12,245 nucleotides of DNA from Omnitrophica WOR_2 bacterium RIFCSPLOWO2_12_FULL_51_8. GTDB lineage: Bacteria; Omnitrophota; Gorgyraeia; Gygaellales; Profunditerraquicolaceae. The notes below the pieces were generated by a model. The model had not been told where the DNA came from. It ran no database searches and saw only the letters and a list, made by a program, of their open reading frames with translations. The DNA is taken from assembly GCA_001805895.1 (NCBI GenBank), contig MHHD01000079.1, positions 20,505 through 32,749 on the forward strand, in the 5' to 3' direction. The position numbers and the translations under genes are program-made. The stretch's first letter is position 1, and each line of letters starts with the position of its first letter. Positions 6,917-12,245 of this stretch are shown one piece after another.

Positions 6917-7861
6917 ATGCGCGTCATTTATGGAATAAAAAAGATTAAGCGATTTCCCCGGGCAGTGGCGGCGGTCGGGGTATTTGACGGCCTGCACCGC
7001 GGCCACAGCCGCATCTTAAGGGCCGCGGTAGAGAAGGCGCGCCGGATTAAAGGCGCCAGTATCGCTTTAACCTTTGATCCCCACCCGCAGCGCGAAGAAA
7101 GCCTTTATTCGCTAAAGCACCGCCTGAGGCTGATTGCCGGCCTGGGGATCGATGTTTGCGTAGTGGCGGGGTTTACCCGGAGTTTTTCCCGGTTGAGCCC
7201 GGATGATTTCGTAAAAAATATCATCCTCAAAAGGATCGGCGCGCGGCACCTTTACGTAGGCAGTAATTTCCGTTTTGGCAGGGAGGCAAAAGGCGATTAC
7301 CGGACCCTGGAAAAGCTGGCGAAAGAGCATCGCTTCGGCCTGAAATTATTTAGGGTAATAGGGATAAACCGCCGTCCGGTCAGTAGCACGTTTATCCGCA
7401 GGTTAATCAAAAAGGGAGATTTTCCCGGGGCGCAAAAATTACTTGGCCGGCCGGTAAGTATCCTGGGCACGGTGGTGCGGGGCAGTTTTCTCGGCAGGCG
7501 CCTGGGGTTTGCCACCGCGAACATCAATCCGCACCATGAGGTCATCCCGCCTTCAGGAATATACGCGGTGCGGGCGCTTTTTCAAGGCAGGACGTTTCCG
7601 GGGATTTGTTATATCGGAGGGAAGCCTACGTTTATAGGTCGAAGGTCAAAGGTCAAAGGTCAAAGGTTGGTGCATATTGAGGCGCACATTTTTAATTTCC
7701 AGCGAAATATCTACGGGAGGGACCTCGAGATCCAGTTTATAAAAAAGATCCGGGAAGAGAAAAAATTCGCTTCGCCCCAGGAATTATCCTGCCAGGTAAA
7801 AATGGACATCCGCCGCACTAAAAAGATACTTTCCCATTATCGGAAATCACACAAAATCTAG
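6917..7861 (+). CDS. ribF: bifunctional riboflavin kinase / FAD synthetase RibF
   Basis: Converts riboflavin to FMN and then FAD. The 314-residue length is normal. The N-terminal FAD synthetase domain (about 1-180) has the nucleotidyl-transfer motif GVFDGLHRGH (21-30), TFDPHP (52-57), VGSNFRFG (114-121) and RRPVSSTFIRR (152-162). The C-terminal flavokinase domain has GRRLGFATANI (193-203, with Ala where the family's PTxN motif usually has Pro), SGIYAV (213-218), GGKPTF (234-239) and a VHIEAHIFNF...IYGRDL block (252-270). Residues 241-251, between the last two motifs, are encoded by a GGTCAAA heptamer array and look like a loop expansion. The start lies 7 bp after nrnA; no strong Shine-Dalgarno is seen. 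It ends this operon, followed by the mraZ promoter. truB, a frequent neighbour, is missing. Confidence 0.95.
   Translation: MRVIYGIKKIKRFPRAVAAVGVFDGLHRGHSRILRAAVEKARRIKGASIALTFDPHPQREESLYSLKHRLRLIAGLGIDVCVVAGFTRSFSRLSPDDFVKNIILKRIGARHLYVGSNFRFGREAKGDYRTLEKLAKEHRFGLKLFRVIGINRRPVSSTFIRRLIKKGDFPGAQKLLGRPVSILGTVVRGSFLGRRLGFATANINPHHEVIPPSGIYAVRALFQGRTFPGICYIGGKPTFIGRRSKVKGQRLVHIEAHIFNFQRNIYGRDLEIQFIKKIREEKKFASPQELSCQVKMDIRRTKKILSHYRKSHKI
7637..7668 (+). repeat. GGTCAAA tandem heptamer array inside ribF
   Basis: Four heptamers start at 7637 (GGTCGAA), 7644, 7651 and 7658 (GGTCAAA), with a partial fifth at 7665. They are in frame with ribF codons 241-251 (GRRSKVKGQRL). Three of the four full units are identical, and the array is unlike the flanking sequence. 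Confidence 0.92.
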
Positions 7862-7922
7862 GCCCCGCCGCGGCTTACGAACACTACCCATTGTATTCTA
7901 ATCGGTTAAGGAAATATTTTTC

Positions 7923-7951
7923 TTGACAAAGGAGTAGATTCTATCTATACT
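7923..7951 (+). promoter_or_regulatory. sigma70-type promoter of mraZ / dcw cluster
   Basis: A perfect TTGACA (7923-7928) and TATACT (7946-7951) are separated by exactly 17 bp. The predicted transcription start is near 7958. It stands in the only gap longer than 100 bp that lacks a palindrome, directly before mraZ, and would drive the division cluster. Strongest promoter candidate in the window. Confidence 0.85.
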
Positions 7952-7961
7952 TTGAAGACAC

Positions 7962-7986
7962 AGTGGTTGTAAGTGGGGGATAGTGG
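7962..7986 (+). promoter_or_regulatory. putative MraZ operator, three AGTGG boxes at 10-bp spacing
   Basis: AGTGG occurs at 7962, 7972 and 7982, exactly 10 bp apart, just downstream of the predicted transcription start and ending next to the GTG start at 7988. MraZ in E. coli binds three TGGGN repeats with 5-bp spacers, and in Mycoplasma it binds AAAGTG-type repeats with similar spacing. The match in copy number, phase and location supports autorepression; it is an inference from known systems. Confidence 0.7.
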
Positions 7987-7987
7987 A

Positions 7988-8425
7988 GTGTTTTACGGAG
8001 AATATCTGCATTCTATAGACCGCAAAGGCCGCCTGATCCTGCCTGCTAAATTACGGGAAGTTGCCAAGAGCCATTTCATCGAAAAGTTTTTCCTCACCCG
8101 CGGTCTGGATCAATGCCTGTTTATGTTCTCGGAAGAAGAGTGGCGCTCTCAGGAAAATAAATTCAAGGCCATCTCTTTCACCAAACAGCAGGCGCGCACT
8201 TTTAACCGCCTTTATTTTTCCGGGGCGCAGGAGGCCGGCTTCGACGCGCAGGGCAGGATCCTTTTGCCGCAGTACCTGAAAGATTTTGCCGGCATCAGGC
8301 GCGACGTAGTGGTCGTGGGGGTCTCCAGCAGGATCGAAATTTGGGCCCGCGACAAGTGGGAGGAATTTTACGGTAATTCGCGGCTGTCTTTTGAGGAGAT
8401 TGCCGAGAAGTTGATGGAAGAATAA
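7988..8425 (+). CDS. mraZ: transcriptional regulator MraZ
   Basis: A DNA-binding regulator that usually opens the dcw cluster and represses its own promoter. From GTG 7988 the product has 145 residues and begins MFYGEYLHSIDRKGRL, the family's normal N-terminus. An in-frame GTG at 7973 would add five residues (MGDSG) with no family support, and the GGGGGA at 7975-7980 is placed 7 bp before 7988, so I prefer 7988. Two tandem SpoVT-AbrB domains are visible: DRKGRLILPAKLR near the N-terminus and DAQGRILLPQYL in the second half, both with the conserved D-x-x-G-R core. It is preceded by a consensus promoter and three AGTGG boxes that it may bind. A CACAGAT-family palindrome separates it from rsmH. 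Assignment is secure; the exact start is less so. Confidence 0.95.
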   Translation: MFYGEYLHSIDRKGRLILPAKLREVAKSHFIEKFFLTRGLDQCLFMFSEEEWRSQENKFKAISFTKQQARTFNRLYFSGAQEAGFDAQGRILLPQYLKDFAGIRRDVVVVGVSSRIEIWARDKWEEFYGNSRLSFEEIAEKLMEE

Positions 8426-8451
8426 TTAGCTATCCTTGAAAAACCTATTTT

Positions 8452-8552
8452 TACACAGATTGGCACAGATGAAAAGATGCAAGATGATCACAGATACCGC
8501 CTTAGAATATCTGCGATCATCTGTTTTCTCTCATCTGTGATCATCTGTGTTA
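8452..8552. repeat. CACAGAT/ATCTGTG palindromic repeat, copy 1
   Basis: Between mraZ and rsmH, the left arm 8452-8496 pairs imperfectly with the right arm at about 8508-8552 (TATCTG, GATCATCT and TCATCTGTG blocks). CACAGAT recurs with 10-bp period on the left (8454, 8464), and ATCTGTG recurs every 10 bp on the right (8533, 8543). The left arm matches the reverse complement of 11813-11857 at 43 of 45 bases, so this is the same family inverted. It ends 8 bases before the rsmH start codon and leaves no room for a standard Shine-Dalgarno outside the element. Confidence 0.92.
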
Positions 8553-8559
8553 TCTATAC

Positions 8560-9459
8560 GTGGAGCATAAATTTCATATCCCAGTGATGGCAGAAGAAAT
8601 AGTGAACTACCTGAAATTAAAACCCGGGCAGGTAATCGTGGATGCCACCATCGGTACAGGCGGCCACAGCGCCCGGATCCTGGAGTCCATCCTGCCCGGC
8701 GGCCGGGTCATCGGTATTGATCGCGACGAGGAATCGCTGGAGGTCTGCCGCGCAAGGCTTGCCGGAGCAAAAGATGCCCTGATTCTGGTGCACGGAAATT
8801 TCAGCAGCCTGGATACGATACTCGACAGCCTGGGCGTCAAGAAAGCCGATGGGATAATTTTTGACCTGGGGATTTCTTCGTATCAACTGGAAGATTCCCA
8901 AAGGGGATTCAGTTTTCGCGGCGACGGGCCATTGGATATGCGTATGGATCGTTCCAGTTATATTTCCGCGTATGACTTAGTCAATAACCTCAACGAAGAA
9001 GAGATCTCGACCATCCTCTGGAATTTTGGCCAGGAGAGATGGCATAACCGCATCGCGCGCCTATTAGTGGAGGAGCGGCAAAGGCAGCCGATCTCCACCA
9101 CCGCGCAATTGGCCAATATCGTGGAGCGTTCCCTGCCCGCGCGCTACAGGAACAGGTTTTTCCGGATACACCCGGCTACCCGCACTTTTCAGGCAATGCG
9201 CATTGCCGTAAACCGGGAGTTAGAAATTCTGGAAGCTGCCTTAGCGAAGGCTATCGGCTGCTTAGGCAGGGGCGCCAGGATTTGCGTGATTTCTTTCCAT
9301 TCCCTGGAGGACCGGGCAGCGAAATTAAGTTTTCGCCGCGCGCATTCCCGCGGCCTGGTGGAGATCATCACGCCCAAGCCGCTTGAGCCCCGGGGGCCGG
9401 AAGTCGCTGCCAATCCCCGCTGCCGCAGCAGCAAGCTGAGGGTGGCAGAGAGATTATAA
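8560..9459 (+). CDS. rsmH: 16S rRNA (cytosine1402-N4)-methyltransferase RsmH
   Basis: Methylates N4 of C1402 in the 16S rRNA decoding centre using SAM; also known as MraW and normally found right after mraZ. At 299 residues the length is typical. Motifs in order: HIPVMAEE (6-13), SAM-binding DATIGTGGHS (28-37), GIDRDEESL (52-60), GIIFDLGISSYQLED (98-112), GPLDMRMD (123-130), RIHPATRTFQAMRIAVN (202-218) and ISFHSLEDR (244-252). The start is GTG at 8560, chosen because the HxPVM motif must lie within the first ten residues. No Shine-Dalgarno is evident; the upstream sequence is the end of a palindromic repeat, so initiation may be weak or structure-dependent. The next gene starts 2 bp after the stop. 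Secure assignment. Confidence 0.96.
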   Translation: MEHKFHIPVMAEEIVNYLKLKPGQVIVDATIGTGGHSARILESILPGGRVIGIDRDEESLEVCRARLAGAKDALILVHGNFSSLDTILDSLGVKKADGIIFDLGISSYQLEDSQRGFSFRGDGPLDMRMDRSSYISAYDLVNNLNEEEISTILWNFGQERWHNRIARLLVEERQRQPISTTAQLANIVERSLPARYRNRFFRIHPATRTFQAMRIAVNRELEILEAALAKAIGCLGRGARICVISFHSLEDRAAKLSFRRAHSRGLVEIITPKPLEPRGPEVAANPRCRSSKLRVAERL

Positions 9460-9461
9460 CT

Positions 9462-9830
9462 ATGAAGCTCTCGAAATTTTTGCTACTGGTTATCATTGTC
9501 ACCGCATTTTCCCTCCTCTATGTCTATCAGCAGACAGAAGTTTTCCGCCTTGCCTACGCGGGCCAAAAGCAGCAGGCGTTTTTCGATGATTTACTTGATA
9601 AAAACAGCAACTTACGGTACAATATAGAGAAAAATGCCTCGCTGGCGCGCATCGGCAGCAAGGTTTCCCTGTGCGCCGAATATGAGATGCCGGTGGGTTA
9701 CCGGCTGGTAAGGGTTACGCCGGTAAAGGAAACGGCTGCCAGGGAAACTCCTTTTGCGGTTGGCGAAAGACTGCTTACCCGCGTTTTCAGCATTAAGTCC
9801 CAGGCCGAGGCAAGGACAATCAACCCCTAG
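9462..9830 (+). CDS. ftsL: FtsL-like divisome membrane protein
   Basis: Probably the bitopic division protein that, with a DivIC/FtsB partner, activates the septal synthase. The 122-residue product has a short basic N-terminus (MKLSK), one membrane span at about 6-22 (FLLLVIIVTAFSLLYVY), then a short heptad-like helical segment at about 35-66 (QKQQAFFDDLLDKNSNLRYNI) and a non-helical tail. Sequence similarity alone would not name it; size, topology and its place between rsmH and ftsI do. The ATG at 9462 lies 2 bp after rsmH. The C-terminal tail is longer than in compact FtsL proteins and its role is unknown. The TAG stop falls in the outer arm of a 172-bp palindrome (9827-9998), so the element may have replaced the original C-terminus. 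Treat the symbol as positional. Confidence 0.75.
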   Translation: MKLSKFLLLVIIVTAFSLLYVYQQTEVFRLAYAGQKQQAFFDDLLDKNSNLRYNIEKNASLARIGSKVSLCAEYEMPVGYRLVRVTPVKETAARETPFAVGERLLTRVFSIKSQAEARTINP

Positions 9831-9998
9831 TGTGCTGTTAAATTAATCTCTCTGTGTAGTTGGGTTAAGGTTAGGATACCGGTTTGGTGGCTGGGTTAGG
9901 TTGTTTGTAGATGTAACCCAACTACCTTGCCTAACTACTAAACCGGCCTCCTTACCCTTACCTAACAACCTGCAAGATTTAGTTTAACGATGCACTAG
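9827..9998. repeat. 172-bp long imperfect palindrome of GGTTA words
   Basis: The ends CTAGTG (9827-9832) and CACTAG (9993-9998) are perfect inverses, continuing as TGCTGTTAAATTAATC against GATTTAGTTTAACGATGCA with few mismatches. The inner arms, about 9856-9910 and 9914-9975, share a CCGGTTT core and many GGTTA/TAGG words, GGTTAAGGTTAGG having 7-bp period. It includes the ftsL-like stop codon and stops about 20 bp before the ftsI start. No ORF is present. The size and matched ends resemble a MITE, but no transposase or clear target duplication was seen. Confidence 0.88.
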
Positions 9999-10020
9999 AT
10001 TGTTAACCTGTTAGGATATT

Positions 10021-11739
10021 GTGTATATAAGCAACTATCGCCCAAGGTGCGAGGCGGTATTTTTGTGTTTTCTTGCCTTCTTATTTTTTTGCCTCACCCG
10101 CCTGCTTTACATCCAGCTTTTCCGTTCTAGTTACCTATCCGGCATTGCCGATAAACAGCATAACCTCTTTGTGGAGCTGGAGCCCTGCCGCGGAACTATC
10201 TTTGACGCCAATCTCAAGGCCCAAGCCGTCAATATCCCCACTGACTCGCTTTACGTTTCCCCCAATGAAATAAAGGACCAGGATAGAGAAAAAATTGTCC
10301 GGCAGCTGGGCGCGATATTAAGCCTCAAGCCCGGCTATATCCAGGAAAGGATAGCGCGCAAGAAATCTTTTGTCTGGATCGCGCGCAAAATCAACAGCCA
10401 GCAGGCAGAGGCGGTGAGGAGGCTGAATATCAGGGGATTAGGGTTCATTAAGGAGAGCCGGCGTTCTTACCCCAACGGATACCTGGCCAGCCAGGTAATC
10501 GGCTTTGCCGGATTGGAGAATTCAGGCCTGGAGGGCCTGGAGGCTTATTATGATAAATATTTAAAAGGCCAGGCCGGCTGGGCGGTATTTTTACGCGATG
10601 CCCGCCAGAAAAAATTGGATATCTGGGATAAGATGGTTTTGCCAAAGGACGGCCTTGACCTGGTTTTGACTATTGATGAAGTTATCCAGTATATCGCCGA
10701 GCGCGAACTGGATCAGGCCTATAAGCATTACCGCGCCAAGGCCGCAAGTATCGTGGTAATGGACCCGCATACCGGGGCAATCCTGGCTATGGCTAACCGG
10801 CCGAATTTCGATTTGAACGAATATTCCGGGGCCGACAAAGACGCGATCCGCAACCGCGCGGTCTGCGATTATTTTGAGCCGGGATCGGTATTTAAAATTG
10901 TTACCGCCTCTGCGGCGCTCCAGGAAAACCGCGTAAAAGAGGAAGACCGGGTTTTTTGCGAGAATGGCTCTTACCGGGTAGCTGCGCACACCTTGCATGA
11001 CCACCAGCCGCACGGATGGCTCTCTTTCCGCGAGGTAATCACCGAGTCCAGCAATATCGGCACCACTAAAGTGGCGCAGGTATTAGGGCCGCAGGCAGTC
11101 TCCCACTATGTCAAGCAATTCGGCTTCGGCGCAAAATTAGGCATTGACCTGCCGGGCGAGATCCCCGGCGTAGCCAAAGAACCGCGGGCCTGGTCTAAAA
11201 TTTCCATTGCCGCCATACCCATCGGCCAGGAAGTGGGCGTGACTTCCCTCCAGCTGGCCAGCGCCATTTCGGTGATTGCCAACGGCGGGCAGCTGATGCG
11301 CCCGTACATCGTAAAGGAAATCCGGGATAAGCACGGCGAGCCGATTAAGAAAAATTCCCCGCTTCTCATCCGCAAGGTGATTTCCTTAGATACGGCGGCG
11401 CGGGTAAAGAGGATCCTCGCCGCAGTGGTGGAAGAAGGCACCGGAAAATTAGCCAGGATCGACGGATTCAGCGCCGCCGGTAAAACCGGGACAGCGCAGA
11501 AGTTAGAGCCGAACGGCGCATATTCCCATCACAAATTCATCGCTTCCTTTATAGGTTTCGCGCCGGTGGAGGATCCCCTGGTGGCGATTGCCGTGACTGT
11601 GGATGAGCCGCACCCGGTTTATTTCGGCGGAGTGGTGGCCGCCCCGGTTTTTAAGAATACCGCCGCGGATACCATAAAATACCTCTTGAACCGGCAGGCC
11701 TTGCCGGAGACAGTCGCATCGTTAATAGAAACGAATTAA
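10021..11739 (+). CDS. ftsI: septal class B penicillin-binding protein FtsI (PBP3-type transpeptidase)
   Basis: Cross-links septal peptidoglycan outside the cytoplasmic membrane; partner of FtsW and FtsL. The 572-residue product has a short cytoplasmic N-terminus and one membrane span at about 12-31 (AVFLCFLAFLFFC...). The PBP dimerisation domain includes RGTIFD (57-62), although the family's usual D-R-N-G that follows is replaced here (D-A-N-L-K). The transpeptidase domain has the complete triad: S289-V-F-K292 (EPGSVFKI), S343-S-N345 and K488-T-G490 (AAGKTGTAQ). It ends without PASTA domains, favouring FtsI over the SpoVD/PBP2x forms that carry them. The start is GTG at 10021 with AGGA at 10013-10016. 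It is cut off from ftsL by a 172-bp palindrome, unusual inside a dcw cluster. A CACAGAT palindrome follows it. Confidence 0.94.
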   Translation: MYISNYRPRCEAVFLCFLAFLFFCLTRLLYIQLFRSSYLSGIADKQHNLFVELEPCRGTIFDANLKAQAVNIPTDSLYVSPNEIKDQDREKIVRQLGAILSLKPGYIQERIARKKSFVWIARKINSQQAEAVRRLNIRGLGFIKESRRSYPNGYLASQVIGFAGLENSGLEGLEAYYDKYLKGQAGWAVFLRDARQKKLDIWDKMVLPKDGLDLVLTIDEVIQYIAERELDQAYKHYRAKAASIVVMDPHTGAILAMANRPNFDLNEYSGADKDAIRNRAVCDYFEPGSVFKIVTASAALQENRVKEEDRVFCENGSYRVAAHTLHDHQPHGWLSFREVITESSNIGTTKVAQVLGPQAVSHYVKQFGFGAKLGIDLPGEIPGVAKEPRAWSKISIAAIPIGQEVGVTSLQLASAISVIANGGQLMRPYIVKEIRDKHGEPIKKNSPLLIRKVISLDTAARVKRILAAVVEEGTGKLARIDGFSAAGKTGTAQKLEPNGAYSHHKFIASFIGFAPVEDPLVAIAVTVDEPHPVYFGGVVAAPVFKNTAADTIKYLLNRQALPETVASLIETN

Positions 11740-11759
11740 ATAAATTTACATATCATTTT

Positions 11760-11857
11760 GCGCAGATGATCGCAGATGAGAAGATACAGATTAGCACAGA
11801 TATTCATGACGTTATCTGTGATCATCTTGCAGCATTTCATCTGTGCCAATCTGTGTA
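11760..11857. repeat. CACAGAT/ATCTGTG palindromic repeat, copy 2 (inverted)
   Basis: In the ftsI-murE gap, the left arm (11760-11802) contains GCAGATGATC reiterated with 10-bp period, and the right arm (11813-11857) contains TATCTGTGATCATC and ATCTGTGCCAATCTG. The right arm is the reverse complement of 8452-8496 with only two mismatches in 45 bases. The two copies sit about 3.3 kb apart in opposite orientation, bracketing rsmH, ftsL and ftsI. No ORF is present. Confidence 0.92.
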
Positions 11858-11882
11858 TATTCGTTGTTATATTTCGCTGTTA

Positions 11883-11888
11883 TATAAT
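11883..11888 (+). promoter_or_regulatory. possible -10 element upstream of murE
   Basis: A perfect TATAAT lies 28 bp before the murE ATG, in AT-rich sequence. No acceptable -35 box is found at 16-18 bp, and the TTGTTA at 11864-11869 is only 13 bp away, so this is a weak candidate. Confidence 0.3.
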
Positions 11889-11916
11889 GTAAGAATATTC
11901 AATGCGCTTGTGTTAG

Positions 11917-12245
11917 ATGAAAATAAGAGAGCTGATTAACCAATCGGGTATTGCCGGGGCCGCCGCGAAAATTGACGATTTTCCCGTGGCCGGCATAAGC
12001 TGCGCTTCCGCGGAAGTCAAGGACAATTTTGTCTTTGTCGCGGTCAAAGGCAGCCGCGCAGACGGGCACAAGTTTATTGGCCAGGCAGCCAGAAACGGGG
12101 CAAAGTTAATTATCGTTCAGTCAGGGGTCAGCGCCCTGGGTTTATCTGCCGGCGTGCCGGCGCTCAAGGTAAAGGATACGCGCCAGGCGCTGGGGAAGTT
12201 AGCTGCCCGGTTCTACGGCGATCCGGCAAGGCAGGTGAATACCGT
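11917..12245 (+). CDS. murE: UDP-MurNAc-tripeptide synthetase MurE, 3' partial
   Basis: Adds the third residue of the peptidoglycan stem peptide (meso-DAP or Lys; the deciding part lies beyond the window). Only the N-terminal Mur ligase domain is present: 109 codons from ATG 11917 running off the edge. Family text is clear: KDNFVFVAVKGSRADGHKFI (35-54), AARNGAKLIIV (57-67), ALKVKDTRQALGKLAARFYGDP (82-103). The sequence stops at QVNT, just where the family's GVTGTNGKT ATP-binding loop should follow. The usual DSR of the substrate-binding N-domain reads A30-S-A32 here, keeping the Ser. No good Shine-Dalgarno is visible. Position after ftsI is the standard dcw order, which supports MurE rather than MurF. 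Confidence 0.9.
   Translation, partial: MKIRELINQSGIAGAAAKIDDFPVAGISCASAEVKDNFVFVAVKGSRADGHKFIGQAARNGAKLIIVQSGVSALGLSAGVPALKVKDTRQALGKLAARFYGDPARQVNT

Larger units (their letters stand above)
7862..7987. other. intergenic regulatory gap ribF-mraZ
   Basis: This 126-bp gap holds the mraZ promoter and AGTGG boxes. The first 50 bp contain a GC-rich GGCCCCGCCGCGGC stretch without a following T-run, so I do not call a terminator. No palindromic word repeat is present, unlike the other five long gaps. Confidence 0.6.

Noticed and set aside
7973..7987. Upstream GTG start for mraZ
   Set aside because: The five extra residues have no family counterpart, while GTG 7988 gives the standard MFxGEY start with a suitably placed purine-rich site.
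9827..9998. Insertion sequence or intact transposon
   Set aside because: Only 172 bp, no ORF or transposase, and no clear flanking target duplication; kept as a palindromic repeat.
10591..11013. 140-codon open frame on the minus strand inside ftsI
   Set aside because: Antisense to the conserved transpeptidase domain; no motifs, no ribosome binding site, and explained by codon bias of ftsI.

Overview
This window is a single-strand, gene-dense bacterial chromosome segment: every supported gene reads on the + strand. It begins inside ligA and ends inside murE. The gene set points to a diderm-like, peptidoglycan-making bacterium: XerD, CCA-adding enzyme, RbfA, an NrnA-type phosphoesterase, RibF, then the start of a division and cell-wall (dcw) cluster mraZ-rsmH-ftsL-ftsI-murE, plus a lipoprotein. 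Base composition is moderate in GC. The small hypothetical lipoprotein, the gene neighbourhood and the abundant short-word repeats remind me of uncultured lineages such as Candidatus Omnitrophota (OP3). That placement is an inference, not a demonstration.

Layout. 1-2968: ligA (5' end missing), a small lipoprotein gene and a metallo-beta-lactamase-fold hydrolase, joined by an ATGA overlap and then zero spacing, so probably one translationally coupled unit. 2969-3146: gap filled by a large imperfect palindrome. 3147-4034: xerD. 4035-4225: gap filled with GTTAC-word repeats. 4226-7861: cca, rbfA, nrnA and ribF, overlapping or almost touching; truB, often found between nrnA and ribF, is not there. 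7862-7987: a strong sigma70-type promoter followed by three AGTGG boxes exactly 10 bp apart, which look like an MraZ autoregulatory operator. 7988-12245: mraZ, rsmH, an FtsL-like gene, ftsI and murE (3' end missing), interrupted by three more palindromic repeat elements.

How the genes work together. The first half concerns DNA ligation, chromosome dimer resolution, tRNA 3'-end maturation, 30S maturation, small-RNA/pAp turnover and flavin synthesis. The second half is the division cluster: MraZ regulator, 16S rRNA methyltransferase, divisome membrane protein, septal transpeptidase and the MurE ligase for the peptidoglycan precursor.

The most unusual aspect is the repeats. Of the six gaps longer than 100 bp, five are largely filled by an imperfect inverted repeat made of short reiterated words with a 7-bp or 10-bp period, in four different word families. 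Related word repeats also lie inside genes: two word types encode the n-region and hydrophobic core of the lipoprotein signal peptide, a GGTCAAA heptamer array sits in a loop of the RibF kinase domain, and a 75-bp REP-like segment appears inserted in frame into the catalytic domain of the CCA-adding enzyme. One family (CACAGAT) occurs twice, inverted, on either side of rsmH-ftsL-ftsI, with 43 of 45 core bases identical.
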